A DNA stretch of 64,000 bases from Geomonas subterranea (GCF_019063845.1 NZ_CP077683.1:1488001-1552000), one strand, 5' to 3'; numbered from the stretch's first letter, positions 35,006 through 45,415 are shown. The notes: generated by a model not told the origin, from the sequence alone. Numbers and translations: made by a program.

Positions 35006-36403
35006 TCAGCTTTTCGCCAGCGAACGGTGCTTCTTCGCCGTAGCGCGCACCTTTCCGGCATCGTTTCTGGCGACCTTGCTCACCTTGGCGCCGCGGTGGC
35101 CGGCACGGGCCTGCAGGACGCGGCGCCCCGGCTTGACCGAGCACTTGGCGGCGCGCCGCTCCTCACGCCATTTGAGCGAGGCGATCCGGCCGCGGCGCGG
35201 CGGGTTGATAAGCGCGGCGGACGCCTCGATCACCTGCGCCCTGATCTTCTCGACTTCGGCCACAGGAGCCAGCTCACCAGCCACCCCCTTGACGTCGGCG
35301 GCGGCATAGGTGGAAACGTTCCTGCGCAGCTGGTTGAAGTTGTGCACGTTGCGGTAGTCCATCCGCCTGGTCAGCATGATGACGAACATGTCCTGCTGGG
35401 GATCGATCCAGATGGAGGAACCGCTGTAGCCGGTATGGCCGAAGGAGGCGTCGGAGAAGTAAGTTCCCTTGGGCGCCGAGAAGGGAGAGGCCATGTCCCA
35501 CCCCAGTGCACGCTTGATCCTGCCGTTGTTACAGGCGTAGGGGGTGGTCATCTGGGTGATGGCGTTGTCGGAGAGGATACGGGTGCCATCGAGGGTGCCG
35601 CGCCCGAGTATAAGCCGCGCGTAACGCGCCAGGTCGTAGGCCGAACTGAAGAGACCGGCGTGTCCGGCGACGCCCCCCAGGCGGCGGGCGTTCTCATCCT
35701 GCACCACACCACCCTGTGTGCCGGAAGTGGGCGCGATGTCGGCGCCGTCCCGGGAAGGGAGGAAGGAGGTGTCGCGGGTCCCGAGCGGTTCGTAGATCTC
35801 TTCGCGGCAGAACTTGTCAAGCCTCTCGCCGGAAACCCGGTGCACCAGCTCTCCCAGCAGTATGAAGTTGATGTCGGCATACTCGAAACCGGAACCAGCG
35901 CCGCGGAAGCGCTGCGCCGCGACCTTGCGCACCAGCCCCTCGACGGAGCGGTCCTGCCCCACCATGACGTCGGAGAGCCCGGAGGTATGGGTCAAAAGGT
36001 GCAGGACGGTGATGTTCCCCTTGTCGCTGCCTGCGAGTTCGGGGAACCAGCGGGAGAGCGTGTCGGTCAGGGAGATGCGTCCCTCGTCCAGGAGCTTGAT
36101 GACCGCCGGGGTCGTGGCGATCACCTTGGTGAGCGAGGCGACGTCGAAGAGGGTCCGGTCGGTGATGGCCGGGGCGCCGGGGGCGGCGCTGAGTTGGCCG
36201 CGAGCGGCGGTTGCGAGGATCCCCTCGTGGTTGCCGACCACGACGACGCCGCCGGCGATGAGGTTTTCGGCCATGGCCCGTTCCAGCAGCAGGTCGAGAT
36301 TGGCGGTGGAGACGGCCGCCGAGGTGGCGGGATCAACCATGGCCTGGACTTTAACGGGGGACATGAGCGGGAACAACATGAGTATCAGGAGAATAACGCG
36401 CAC
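35006..36403 (-). CDS. Serine beta-lactamase / PBP4*-like hydrolase with basic tail
   Basis: The 465-residue exported protein has a signal peptide (MRVILLILMLFPLMSPVKVQA). The class C/beta-lactamase-like fold shows the SxxK nucleophile motif FDVASLTKVIATTP (about residue 85), YADINFILLGELVH in the place of YxN, and GHTGYSG in the place of KTG. Such proteins are peptidases or esterases on cell-wall peptides more often than antibiotic resistance enzymes. The last ~60 residues are very rich in Lys/Arg/Ala and could bind polyanions. I chose GTG 36403 (AAGGAAG upstream); the open frame runs to 36523 without a good site. Confidence 0.8.
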   Translation of the reverse strand: MRVILLILMLFPLMSPVKVQAMVDPATSAAVSTANLDLLLERAMAENLIAGGVVVVGNHEGILATAARGQLSAAPGAPAITDRTLFDVASLTKVIATTPAVIKLLDEGRISLTDTLSRWFPELAGSDKGNITVLHLLTHTSGLSDVMVGQDRSVEGLVRKVAAQRFRGAGSGFEYADINFILLGELVHRVSGERLDKFCREEIYEPLGTRDTSFLPSRDGADIAPTSGTQGGVVQDENARRLGGVAGHAGLFSSAYDLARYARLILGRGTLDGTRILSDNAITQMTTPYACNNGRIKRALGWDMASPFSAPKGTYFSDASFGHTGYSGSSIWIDPQQDMFVIMLTRRMDYRNVHNFNQLRRNVSTYAAADVKGVAGELAPVAEVEKIRAQVIEASAALINPPRRGRIASLKWREERRAAKCSVKPGRRVLQARAGHRGAKVSKVARNDAGKVRATAKKHRSLAKS

Positions 36404-36549
36404 GAGCTTCCTTTTAAGATCTGTGCTGCCACAGATTTCAGTTAGGACTGCGGTTGATGTTCTGGGTGAGCAGCCGGTGTGGAAGGGGCTGACGCTGCCG
36501 TCCGGTAAGCACGACAGGAGCAAGGATACAGGATAAGCCGCTTAACTTT

Positions 36550-36565
36550 TGTGACCGAGGTCACC
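36550..36565. promoter_or_regulatory. CRP/FNR-family-like site
   Basis: TGTGACCGAGGTCACC matches TGTGA-N6-TCACA at nine of ten defined positions. It lies 147 bases upstream of the beta-lactamase-like gene. A single site by eye is weak evidence. Confidence 0.3.
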
Positions 36566-36716
36566 ATTTCGCCAGCCAAACCCGCGATTCGCCGTGAGAA
36601 ATGCCGCGTCAAACCCAAAGCAGTTTACAGTGACTGCGGCAGTGGAGGCAAGAGATCTTTGCAGCGCCCCCCTGTCCCAAGGCTCATCAAGAACTCCAGC
36701 AACATGGTGCCTCTGG

Positions 36717-36776
36717 TCCCCCTCCCCTTGCGGAAGGGGGTTAGGGGGTGGGGAAGTGGCCGTCAAGGGAGGGGGA
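36717..36776. repeat. Palindromic repeat, family B (shortened pair)
   Basis: One complete half (CCCCCTCCCC...GGGGGTTAGGGGGTGG) is followed at once by part of the opposite half (GTCAAGGGAGGGGGAG), as if the middle had been deleted. Confidence 0.7.
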
Positions 36777-36805
36777 GAAGACCAGTCAGACGGCGGAGGA
36801 ACGAA

Positions 36806-36838
36806 AAAAGGCCCCGGGATATCTCCCGGGGCCTTTTC
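36806..36838 (-). terminator. Terminator of dodecahaem cytochrome gene
   Basis: A 14-bp perfect stem (AAAAGGCCCCGGGA / TCCCGGGGCCTTTT) with a TATC loop and, on the minus strand, a T-run. It is 30 bases after the cytochrome stop. Confidence 0.9.
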
Positions 36839-36867
36839 GGTGCAGATGGTTGCAGCAGGTCGTGCGC

Positions 36868-37704
36868 TTACTTCATGCTGGGTAGGTCATGGACGTCGAG
36901 GTGGCAGCCCAGGCAGTTCGGGAAGCGGGTCAGGATCGACTGCGGGTGCGGAGCCTTGTGGCACTCGGTGCACTGCGGGATGTAGCCGTGCTTGGACTTG
37001 TGGCACGAAGCGCAGGCGACCTTGGAGTGGCGGGCCTTGGAGTTGAACAGTTTCGCGGCCACCTTGCTGTGGCAGGAAGCGCAGGTCTGGTTCCAGTCGG
37101 TGCCCTGGTAGGTCACCTGCTTCGGCTTGTGCACGGAATGGCACTTGGCGCAGGCTTCGACCGGCTGATCCTTGAAGTGCGGCTTGTGGCACATGAAGCA
37201 GGAAGGCTTGAAGCCGTGCGAGGTATGGCAACGGTCACAGGAGACGTTGGTGTGCTTGCTCGGGAACTTGACCAGCTCGGCTTTCTCGTCGGCATGGCAG
37301 GTGGCGCAGGTGGTGGCGAGCCTCTGGGTCATGGCGACTTTGCGCGGGGTGTGCGGGTTGTTGTGGCAGCTCGCGCAGTCCTTGTTGGCCGGGCCGTGGA
37401 CGTCGGTGTGGCAGGAGGCGCACTTAGGCATCACTTCGTCGTAGTTGCCCTTCTTCGGGTTGTAGGCGTGGATCACGGTGTGGCAGGCCTGGCAGTCGAA
37501 GCGGTGCTTGCCGCCGGCGTTCTTGAGCCCGTTGAACGCACCGGTGTGGCACTGGGCGCATTGCTGCGGGGTGAGCGCAGCCGGGGCCGTGGCGTAAAGC
37601 TCGGCCTTCACCGGGATGTCAACAGTCGCCATCTTGGCGGCAAAGGCCGTGGAAGCGACGAGAATCAAGGTCGCTACCAGCAGCGACAGGGTACTCTTTT
37701 TCAT
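36868..37704 (-). CDS. Dodecahaem c-type cytochrome
   Basis: The 278-residue exported protein has a signal peptide (MKKSTLSLLVATLILVASTA) and twelve CxxCH motifs: CAQCH, CQACH, CASCH, CASCH, CATCH, CDRCH, CFMCH, CAKCH, CASCH, CASCH, CTECH, CLGCH. That is about one haem per 21 mature residues. Many further His residues (HxPH, KHG, RHS) can give bis-His ligation. It is presumably a periplasmic or outer-surface electron carrier in anaerobic respiration of metals. No porin or quinol-oxidase partner lies beside it, so its pathway cannot be named. GGGGAGG precedes two adjacent ATG codons; I use the second. Confidence 0.93.
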   Translation of the reverse strand: MKKSTLSLLVATLILVASTAFAAKMATVDIPVKAELYATAPAALTPQQCAQCHTGAFNGLKNAGGKHRFDCQACHTVIHAYNPKKGNYDEVMPKCASCHTDVHGPANKDCASCHNNPHTPRKVAMTQRLATTCATCHADEKAELVKFPSKHTNVSCDRCHTSHGFKPSCFMCHKPHFKDQPVEACAKCHSVHKPKQVTYQGTDWNQTCASCHSKVAAKLFNSKARHSKVACASCHKSKHGYIPQCTECHKAPHPQSILTRFPNCLGCHLDVHDLPSMK

Positions 37705-37846
37705 CATTCCTCCCCAAATAACAGTGTATTCACAACAATCGACTGGTTTTAATACTACCTATGGCGACTGTCTGTCAAGAAAGTTGTGATTAAAAACACA
37801 CGGAGGGACCGCAGGATACGGCGACGGGAAGGAACAAAGAGAAGCG

Positions 37847-38746
37847 CTAAAGGCGTATCAGGTCTTCGTGAGGTTCGTCCGATGGGTTTATGTGTATCAT
37901 CACGTCCCCCACGTTGTTGAAATGGTCGAAGATGCGTCGTTTTACCTCGGTGGCGATGTCGTGGGAGCGCTTCACCGTCATCTCCGGGGGCATGTCGAGC
38001 TTCAGGTCCACGATCAGGTACTGCCCGGAATGGCGCGCCCTGATCTCGTGCACCTGGTCCACCCCCTCCACGCCGCGCGCAATCTGCGCGATGGCGTCGA
38101 GTAGCGACTGCTCGGGCTGCCCGTCCATCAACTCGTGGGCGGAGGTGCGGAAGGTGTGGTAGCCGATGTGGAAGATGAAGAACGAGGTGAGCCCGGCGGC
38201 GATGGGGTCCATGATGCGGAACCCGAAATAGGCGCATCCGACGCCGATCAGAGTGGCGACCGAGGTGATGGCGTCTTTGCGGTGATCCTTGGCGATGGCG
38301 AGAATAGCCGGGCTCCCGAGGCTTCCCCCCACCTTCATCGAGTAACGGTACAGCGCCTCCTTGGCGACGATGGTGCCGGCGGCGGCCAAAACGGCGACCA
38401 GCGCCGGGGAGGAGTAACGCCCCTCCAGCATGGTGGTGACCGCGCCGTAGAGGATCCAGCCACCGGTGGCGGCGATCACCAGCGAGACGAAGATGGCGGA
38501 GAGGCTTTCCACCTTGCCGTGACCGTAGGGGTGATCCGAGTCGTAGGGCTTGCGTCCGACCTTCAAGGCGATCAGGGTCACGCCGATGGCGATGAAGTCG
38601 CATGCGCTTTCCACGCCGTCGGCGAATACCGCCTCAGAATGGCCGTAGTGCCCGGCGGCGAGTTTCAGCACCATGAGCACGGCGTTGGCCCAGAAGCCGA
38701 TGCGGATGACGCGGTCGGCCTTGTTGAAGCGGTCCGTCCTCAGCAC
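37847..38746 (-). CDS. Cation diffusion facilitator (CDF) metal transporter
   Basis: The 299-residue integral membrane protein has about six TM helices. CDF landmarks are FADGVESACDF in TM2, YDSDHPYGHGKVES after it, and AKDHRKDAITSVAT in TM5. A C-terminal cytoplasmic domain (about 210-299, with HEIRARHSGQYLIVDLKLDM) completes it. It exports Zn2+, Fe2+ or similar ions against protons; the TM2/TM5 ligand pairs cannot fix the metal. The GTG start at 38746 overlaps the recJ stop, so the gene is translationally coupled to recJ. The frame continues far upstream inside recJ, but that is not coding. Confidence 0.9.
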   Translation of the reverse strand: MLRTDRFNKADRVIRIGFWANAVLMVLKLAAGHYGHSEAVFADGVESACDFIAIGVTLIALKVGRKPYDSDHPYGHGKVESLSAIFVSLVIAATGGWILYGAVTTMLEGRYSSPALVAVLAAAGTIVAKEALYRYSMKVGGSLGSPAILAIAKDHRKDAITSVATLIGVGCAYFGFRIMDPIAAGLTSFFIFHIGYHTFRTSAHELMDGQPEQSLLDAIAQIARGVEGVDQVHEIRARHSGQYLIVDLKLDMPPEMTVKRSHDIATEVKRRIFDHFNNVGDVMIHINPSDEPHEDLIRL

Positions 38747-40458
38747 GTTCCCTCCGCGCGCAGGTCCTTCACGGTGAGCTGCAGGGAGCTCCTGCCGTTC
38801 CAGACGTTGATCCCCGGGGAGAAGAGGAGGTCGACCCTCCCCTGCGGCACCCCTGCCTCGGCGAGCCCGAAGCCGATGGCGTCGAAGGTCTTTCCCCCCT
38901 GCCCTACCCTCAGCTTCAGGTGTCCCCCCTTGAGCACCCGGCTTTCCAGCACCTCGGCTCCCCTGAGCACGAAGAGCGGCTCGGGGTTCCCCATGCCGAA
39001 GGGCTTCATCTGCTCCAGTTGCCGCACCAGCTCCGCGGTGATCTCGCCGGAGCCAAGCTCCAGGTCGTAGGCGAGCGTCGGGGTGAGAGCGTCGGCGTCG
39101 AGCGCCTCCTGGGCCGCCTCGTCGAAGCGCAGCGCGAAGCGCTCCAGCTCGTCCTGGGCGATGGAGAGGCCGGCCGCGTGGCTGTGACCGCCAAAGCGCA
39201 GCAGGTGGTCGGCGCATTCCTTGATGGCGTCCAGGAGGTGGAAGCGCGAGATGCTGCGCCCCGAGCCCCGGCCGGTCTCCCCGTCGAAGGCGAACAGGAT
39301 CACGGGGCGGTGGAAGAGTTCGACGATGCGGGAGGCGACGATGCCGATGACGCCGGGATGCCAGAGTTCGGAGCCGAGCACGATGCTCTTCCTGCCGCTG
39401 CAGGCACCCTGTTCGAGCATGGCGCGCGCCTCCTCGAAGGTGGCCCGCTCCAGGGCCTGTCGCTCGGCGTTCGCCTCGTCCAGCTCGCGGGCGATCTCCT
39501 TGGCGCGTCGGGGGTCCCGGCAGAGCAGGAGCTCCAGTCCAAGGGAGGCGTCCTCGAGCCTTCCCGCCGCGTTGATGCGCGGGGCGAGCCGGAAACCGAC
39601 CGCGCCGCAGCCGACCTCGCCCGTGACCCCGGCCACCTCCTTGAGCGCCTCGATCCCGACGCGGGTCCCGGCGCAGAGCTGCTTCAGACCGTAGCTCACC
39701 AGCACCCGGTTGATGCCGAGCAGGGGGACCACGTCCGCGATGGTCCCGAGGGCAACCAGATCCAGGTACTCCCTGAGATCGGGCTGCCCCCCCGGCGGGA
39801 AGAATCCGTCGGCACGAAGCCGGGAGCGCAGCGCCACCACGAGGTGGAAGGCGACTCCGACGCCGGCCAGGGACTTGAAGGGAAAGGAACAGGAAGGCTG
39901 CAGCGGGTTGATGACGGCGCAGGCGTCCGGGAGCTCCTCACCCGGGGAGTGGTGGTCGGTCACGATGAGATCGATCCCCGCCTCACGGCAAAGCTTGGCT
40001 TCGGCGACCGCGGTAATGCCGCAGTCCACTGTCACCAGCACCGTGGCTCCGGCGCGTTTCGCGCCCTGCACCCCCTGCCCGGAGAGCCCGTACCCCTCCG
40101 TGAGGCGTTTCGGTATGTAGTGGCAGCAGTCGAGACCGATCCTTTGGAAGAAGCTGATCAGAACGGCGCAGGAAGTGACGCCGTCCACGTCGTAATCGCC
40201 GTGCACGCAGACGCGCTCACCCGCTTTGAGCGCCCGGACCAGCCGGGACACGGCCTGCGGCATGCCGGCGAGAGCGGTGGGATCTTGAAGCCGGGACAGT
40301 ACCGGGTTGAGATAGGCTTCGGCGTCGTCGGGGGCGCAGACGCCGCGGTGGGCCAGAAGGCGCGCCAGAAGCGGGTTTACCCCGGAACCGGCAAGCGCGT
40401 CGACCGTACCGGCATCGGCCTCCCTGGCCCGCCAGCTTCTATGTGTGACTGGTTTCAT
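38740..40458 (-). CDS. recJ: Single-stranded-DNA-specific exonuclease RecJ
   Basis: This 5'-3' ssDNA exonuclease acts in recombination and mismatch repair. The 572-residue DHH-family protein has motif I HGDYDVDGVTS (about residue 85), VTVDCGITA, motif III VTDHHSPGEELP, LGTIADVVPL, and the DHHA1 motif RFGGHSHAAGLS (about residue 410), followed by the OB domain. ATG 40458 with a GGAGG just before it gives the usual N-terminus (VTHRSWRARE). A longer open frame to 40545 is unlikely. The downstream metal transporter overlaps it. Confidence 0.95.
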   Translation of the reverse strand: MKPVTHRSWRAREADAGTVDALAGSGVNPLLARLLAHRGVCAPDDAEAYLNPVLSRLQDPTALAGMPQAVSRLVRALKAGERVCVHGDYDVDGVTSCAVLISFFQRIGLDCCHYIPKRLTEGYGLSGQGVQGAKRAGATVLVTVDCGITAVAEAKLCREAGIDLIVTDHHSPGEELPDACAVINPLQPSCSFPFKSLAGVGVAFHLVVALRSRLRADGFFPPGGQPDLREYLDLVALGTIADVVPLLGINRVLVSYGLKQLCAGTRVGIEALKEVAGVTGEVGCGAVGFRLAPRINAAGRLEDASLGLELLLCRDPRRAKEIARELDEANAERQALERATFEEARAMLEQGACSGRKSIVLGSELWHPGVIGIVASRIVELFHRPVILFAFDGETGRGSGRSISRFHLLDAIKECADHLLRFGGHSHAAGLSIAQDELERFALRFDEAAQEALDADALTPTLAYDLELGSGEITAELVRQLEQMKPFGMGNPEPLFVLRGAEVLESRVLKGGHLKLRVGQGGKTFDAIGFGLAEAGVPQGRVDLLFSPGINVWNGRSSLQLTVKDLRAEGTC

Positions 40459-40572
40459 CCCTCCTCCACAAGCGAAAAAAATCAGGGTGCAATCATAGCA
40501 TAAGGAGCAGCACCCGGCGAATCTAATGTGCAGGTCGATGTTCACCTGCGGGTGGAAGCAAAAGCCCCTCTA

Positions 40573-40618
40573 TCCCCCCCTCCCTGGACGGGAGGGGGAC
40601 GGGGGGTGGGTGAAGCCG
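40573..40618. repeat. Palindromic repeat, family B (single half)
   Basis: CCCCCCTCCCTGGACGGGAG followed by GGGGACGGGGGGTGGGTG is one clear half; the opposite half downstream (40640-40660) is heavily diverged. Confidence 0.65.
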
Positions 40619-40687
40619 CAAGGTGAGGAAAGCATGGCTCCCCGCAGGTGGAGGGAGAACTGAGGCAGCAGGCCCCTGACCGGGCGC

Positions 40688-40719
40688 AAAAAAAAACCCG
40701 CCGTAAGCGGGTTTTTTTC
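40688..40719 (-). terminator. Terminator downstream of the sec/TPR genes
   Basis: ACCCGC-CGTAA-GCGGGT hairpin flanked by A-run and T-run on both sides, 20 bases after the TPR gene stop on the minus strand; it can act in both directions. Confidence 0.85.
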
Positions 40720-40736
40720 TTTCTCTTTCTCGTGCT

Positions 40737-41312
40737 CTACTTCTTGAACGATGTCGGCATCTGGTTCAGGCCCGCCATGTCGTTCTTGATCTGCTGGGCC
40801 GTGGGGCTGGTCGAATCGAACTGCAGGTACTTGGTCCAGACCTCCTTGGCCTTGTCCGGCTGCTTCAGGTCCTGCAGGTAGACGACGCCGAGGTTGTAGA
40901 GGCTTTGCAGGTGCTTGGGGTCGATGGACTGCGCCAGCTCGAAGTTGGCGATCGCCTTGTCGTACCAGCCGATCTTGCGGTACATGATCCCCTGGTCGGT
41001 CATGACGTTCAGGTTTTTCGGGTCGAGTTCGAGCGCCTTGCCGTAGGCGTTGACCGCTTTCTGTGCCTGATCGGTGTCGAAGTAGTCGTTGCCGAGCTGG
41101 ATCCAGGCCTGAAGATTCTTGGGATCCGCGGCCACGATCTTCTCGGCCTCGACGATGCGACGCTGGTAGTCGTTGGGGGAACCCGCGCCCTGGGGTACCG
41201 ACATGGCCACCTGGGGCTCCTTGTTCTGCCCGGCGATGTTGAAGATCAGGTAGCCACCCAGAAGGCCCACGATCAGCGCAACCACGACGGTAAGTACGTT
41301 CTCTTTGTTCAC
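40737..41312 (-). CDS. Membrane-anchored TPR protein
   Basis: The 191-residue product has an N-terminal TM anchor (VLTVVVALIVGLLGGYLIF) and then three TPR units (about residues 60-170: AWIQLGNDYFDTDQAQKA, VMTDQGIMYRKIGWYDKA, SLYNLGVVYLQDLKQPDKA). It follows secF by nine bases on the same strand, so it is probably co-transcribed with secDF. This position suggests a helper role at the membrane, but NrfG/CcmI-like cytochrome assembly TPR proteins look similar, so this is open. Confidence 0.8.
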   Translation of the reverse strand: MNKENVLTVVVALIVGLLGGYLIFNIAGQNKEPQVAMSVPQGAGSPNDYQRRIVEAEKIVAADPKNLQAWIQLGNDYFDTDQAQKAVNAYGKALELDPKNLNVMTDQGIMYRKIGWYDKAIANFELAQSIDPKHLQSLYNLGVVYLQDLKQPDKAKEVWTKYLQFDSTSPTAQQIKNDMAGLNQMPTSFKK

Positions 41313-41321
41313 GAATCCTCC

Positions 41322-42230
41322 TTAGGCGGCTTCGGCCTTGGTTTCGACGGCGTGCTTCTCCCAGAGTGCCACGATCGGGCTCGCCACGAAGATGGAAGAG
41401 TAGGTCGCCACCACGACGCCCACGACCAGCGCGAAGGCGAAGTCATGGATCACCTCTCCGCCGAAGAGAAAGAGGGAGACTGCGGCAAGGAAGGTGGTTA
41501 CCGAGGTGATGATGGTACGGGACAGGGTTTCGTTGATGCTCTTGTTGAAGATGGTGATCATCGGGTCCTTGAGGCTCTTGTGCATATTCTCGCGGATACG
41601 GTCGAAGACGACGACGGTATCGGTGAGCGAGTAGCCCGCGATGGTGAGGACCGCGGTGATGAACAGGATGTTGACCTCGCGGTGCATCACGTAGAACACG
41701 GCGATCATGGCGAGCACGTCGTGCATGGTGGCCACCACCGCCCCCACGCCGAACTTGAAGTCGAAGCGCCAGGCGATGTAGAGGATGATCCCCAGCATGG
41801 AGAGCGCCACGGCCACCAGGGTGTCCTGCTTCAGCTTCTCGCCGATGGAAGGGCCGATCTCGGTGGAGCTTTCCACGGAGAAGGTGTTGCCGGGGATGCC
41901 GGCCTTGAGCGCGTCGGCCACCTGGTCGGCGGACTTGCCGGTGGACTTGTGCATCTTGACGAGCACCTGGTTGCCGCCGGTGATTTCCTGCAGTTCCACT
42001 TCCTTCACGCCTGCCTTGGCGAGCGCGTCACGGATGGACTGGGTGCTGGCCGCCTGCGCGAACTTGATCTGCATCTCGGTGCCGCCGGAGAAGTCGATAC
42101 CCATGTTGGCGGTGCCGCGGGCGATGGCGATGATGCCGAGGAGGCCGATGATGGCCATGATGCCGGAGACGAGGAAGGAGACCTTCCTCATCCCGATGAA
42201 ATCTATGTTGGTCTTCTTGAGCAGTTCCAT
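41322..42230 (-). CDS. secF: Protein translocase subunit SecF
   Basis: This is the accessory translocon subunit that with SecD uses proton motive force to pull exported proteins out. The 302 residues hold one TM helix, a periplasmic domain with MGIDFSGGTEMQIKF (about residue 48) and five C-terminal TM helices with AGYSLTDTVVVFDRIREN. It starts 12 bases after the secD stop. Confidence 0.96.
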   Translation of the reverse strand: MELLKKTNIDFIGMRKVSFLVSGIMAIIGLLGIIAIARGTANMGIDFSGGTEMQIKFAQAASTQSIRDALAKAGVKEVELQEITGGNQVLVKMHKSTGKSADQVADALKAGIPGNTFSVESSTEIGPSIGEKLKQDTLVAVALSMLGIILYIAWRFDFKFGVGAVVATMHDVLAMIAVFYVMHREVNILFITAVLTIAGYSLTDTVVVFDRIRENMHKSLKDPMITIFNKSINETLSRTIITSVTTFLAAVSLFLFGGEVIHDFAFALVVGVVVATYSSIFVASPIVALWEKHAVETKAEAA

Positions 42231-42242
42231 TGGTCTCCTCCC

Positions 42243-43841
42243 TTATACGCTGAGTCGCTTCACGTGGACGCGGTCCAGGAAGGCGTCAAAGAGCACCTTG
42301 GTGGCCACAAGCGACGTGAACAGGTTGATGATGATACCGAGGCTCAGCGAGACGGCGAAGCCCTTGACCGGGCCGGTGCCGAACTGGAACAGCACCGCAG
42401 CGGTGATGAGGGCGGTCACGTGCGAGTCCATGATGGTGAGAAACGCCTTGTCGTAGCCGGCGTCGAGCGCCGCGTGCGGCGTCTTGCCCAGGCGGAGCTC
42501 CTCCCTGATCCTCTCGAAGATGAGGACGTTGGAGTCGACCGACATACCGACCAGGAGGACGATAGCGGCGATGCCCGGCAGGGTGAGGGTAGCACCCAGC
42601 GCGGAGAGAGCGCCCATCAGGAACAGGATGTTCAGCACCATGCCGAGGTTCGCGACCATGCCGGAGAGCTTGTAGTACAGCGCCATGAAGCTGACGACCA
42701 GAAGGACGCCGATCAGGCCGGCCATGAGCCCCTTGTGGATGGAGTCACGCCCCAGGGAAGGTCCGACGGTGACGTTCTGCAGGATCTTGACCGGTGCGGG
42801 AAGCGAACCGGCGCGCAGCACGATGGCGAGGTCGGCGGCTTCCTTTTCGGTGAAGGAGCCGGAGATCTGGGCGGAACCGCCCGAGATCCTCTCGCGGATC
42901 ACCGGTGCCGAGTAGATGTTGCTGTCCAGCACGATGGCGAAGCGCTTGCCCACGTTGGCGGCGGTGACCTGGTCGAACAGGCGCGCGCCGGTGGAGTTGA
43001 ACTCGATGGCCACGTAAGGCTGGTTGTACTGGGAGTCGATCCTGATCTGGGCGTCGGTCAGAAGCTCGCCGGTGATGATCGCCTTCTTCTTCACGACCAG
43101 CGGGGTCTCGGAGACGGCGCCGGTCTGGGGATCGGTCCTCTTCTCGAAGAGGAGCTCGTCATCCTCGGGAAGCGAGCCTGCGGCCGCGGTGGCCGCGTTG
43201 ACGGACTCGTCGACGAGCTTGAACTCGAGGCGCGCGGTCTTGCCGATCAGCTCGATGGCGCGCTTGGGATCCTTGATGCCGGGGAGCTGCACGACGATGT
43301 TGTTGAGTCCCTCGCGCTGGATCACCGGCTCGGAGACGCCGAACTGGTCAATCCTGTTGCGGATGGTCTCGAGAGCCTGCGCCACGGCGCGGTCCTTCCT
43401 GACCTGGGCCTCTTTCTCGTTGATGCGCAGCTGCATGTTGACGAAGCCACCCTCGTCGAAGACCGGGAGGGTCTCGAGGTCGGGGTACTTCTTCTTGATC
43501 AGTGCCTGCACCTTGTCGGCCGAGCCGCGGTCATACAGGGTGAGCTGCACCTTGTCGCCACCCAGGCGCCCGATCTTCTTGAAGCGCAGGTTCTGCGAGG
43601 TGAGGGAGTCCTCGAGGTCGGTGGCGATCAGGTCCAGGGACCCTTCCACGGCCTTCTGGGTCTCGACCTCCATGACCAGGTGGGTCCCCCCCTGCAGGTC
43701 AAGACCCAGGTGGATCTTGTCCTTGGGAAGCAGCCCGCTCCACCATTTGGGGAGCGTGTCGACCAGGGTCGGCGTCAGGTAGACGCACGATGCGATGATG
43801 AAAATGAGGATAAGAGAAATGCGCCAGGTATAACCCTTCAT
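42243..43841 (-). CDS. secD: Protein translocase subunit SecD
   Basis: The 532-residue six-TM protein has LGLDLQGGTHLVMEVETQKA near residue 45, the large periplasmic P1 domain (about 60-340) and the C-terminal TM bundle with LVGMSVDSNVLIFERIREEL. It works with SecF and YajC, whose genes flank it. Confidence 0.96.
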   Translation of the reverse strand: MKGYTWRISLILIFIIASCVYLTPTLVDTLPKWWSGLLPKDKIHLGLDLQGGTHLVMEVETQKAVEGSLDLIATDLEDSLTSQNLRFKKIGRLGGDKVQLTLYDRGSADKVQALIKKKYPDLETLPVFDEGGFVNMQLRINEKEAQVRKDRAVAQALETIRNRIDQFGVSEPVIQREGLNNIVVQLPGIKDPKRAIELIGKTARLEFKLVDESVNAATAAAGSLPEDDELLFEKRTDPQTGAVSETPLVVKKKAIITGELLTDAQIRIDSQYNQPYVAIEFNSTGARLFDQVTAANVGKRFAIVLDSNIYSAPVIRERISGGSAQISGSFTEKEAADLAIVLRAGSLPAPVKILQNVTVGPSLGRDSIHKGLMAGLIGVLLVVSFMALYYKLSGMVANLGMVLNILFLMGALSALGATLTLPGIAAIVLLVGMSVDSNVLIFERIREELRLGKTPHAALDAGYDKAFLTIMDSHVTALITAAVLFQFGTGPVKGFAVSLSLGIIINLFTSLVATKVLFDAFLDRVHVKRLSV

Positions 43842-43877
43842 GGGAAAAGCTCCTTTCGGAAAAATTCGATCAATGCA

Positions 43878-44204
43878 CTAGTCCTGCTTCACAGACGCAA
43901 TGTACCCTTTGTTGATCCTGACGTTGACGCCGGGAGCGATCTCCAGGGTGACCACCTGGTCGTCCAGTGCGGTCACCTTGCCGTGCATCCCGCCGGCGGT
44001 GACGACCTGATCGCCTTTTTTGAGCGCGTCCAGAAGCGCCCTGTGCTCCTTGGCCTTTTTCTGCTGCGGCCTGATGAGCAGGAAGTAGAAGATGGCGAAC
44101 ATGAAGACCAGGGGAATCAGCCCCTGGAACTGCGCCATCATCCCTCCGCCCGCCGGCGCGCCGCCCTGCGCGGGAGCAGCCATTGCAAACGCCAAACCTA
44201 ACAT
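43878..44204 (-). CDS. yajC: Preprotein translocase subunit YajC
   Basis: The 108-residue protein has a single TM helix (LIPLVFMFAIFYFLLIRPQQ) followed directly by the family QKK motif. A soluble domain with GDQVVTAGGMHGKVTAL and INKGYIASV follows. AGGAGG lies seven bases before the ATG. The order tgt-yajC-secD-secF is widely conserved. Confidence 0.95.
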   Translation of the reverse strand: MLGLAFAMAAPAQGGAPAGGGMMAQFQGLIPLVFMFAIFYFLLIRPQQKKAKEHRALLDALKKGDQVVTAGGMHGKVTALDDQVVTLEIAPGVNVRINKGYIASVKQD

Positions 44205-44278
44205 TTAGTTACCTCCTGGGTTGTATTTCCATCCCTTATTGAATTCAAAGCTTCGAGTAAAGCTTCAGCTCGACCGTG

Positions 44279-45415
<1,137 letters not shown>

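Noticed and set aside
37847-39217. 456-residue form of the metal transporter starting at 39217
   Set aside because: The first ~157 residues are Arg/Gly/Ala-rich and lie inside recJ in another frame; GTG 38746 overlapping the recJ stop gives a normal CDF length.
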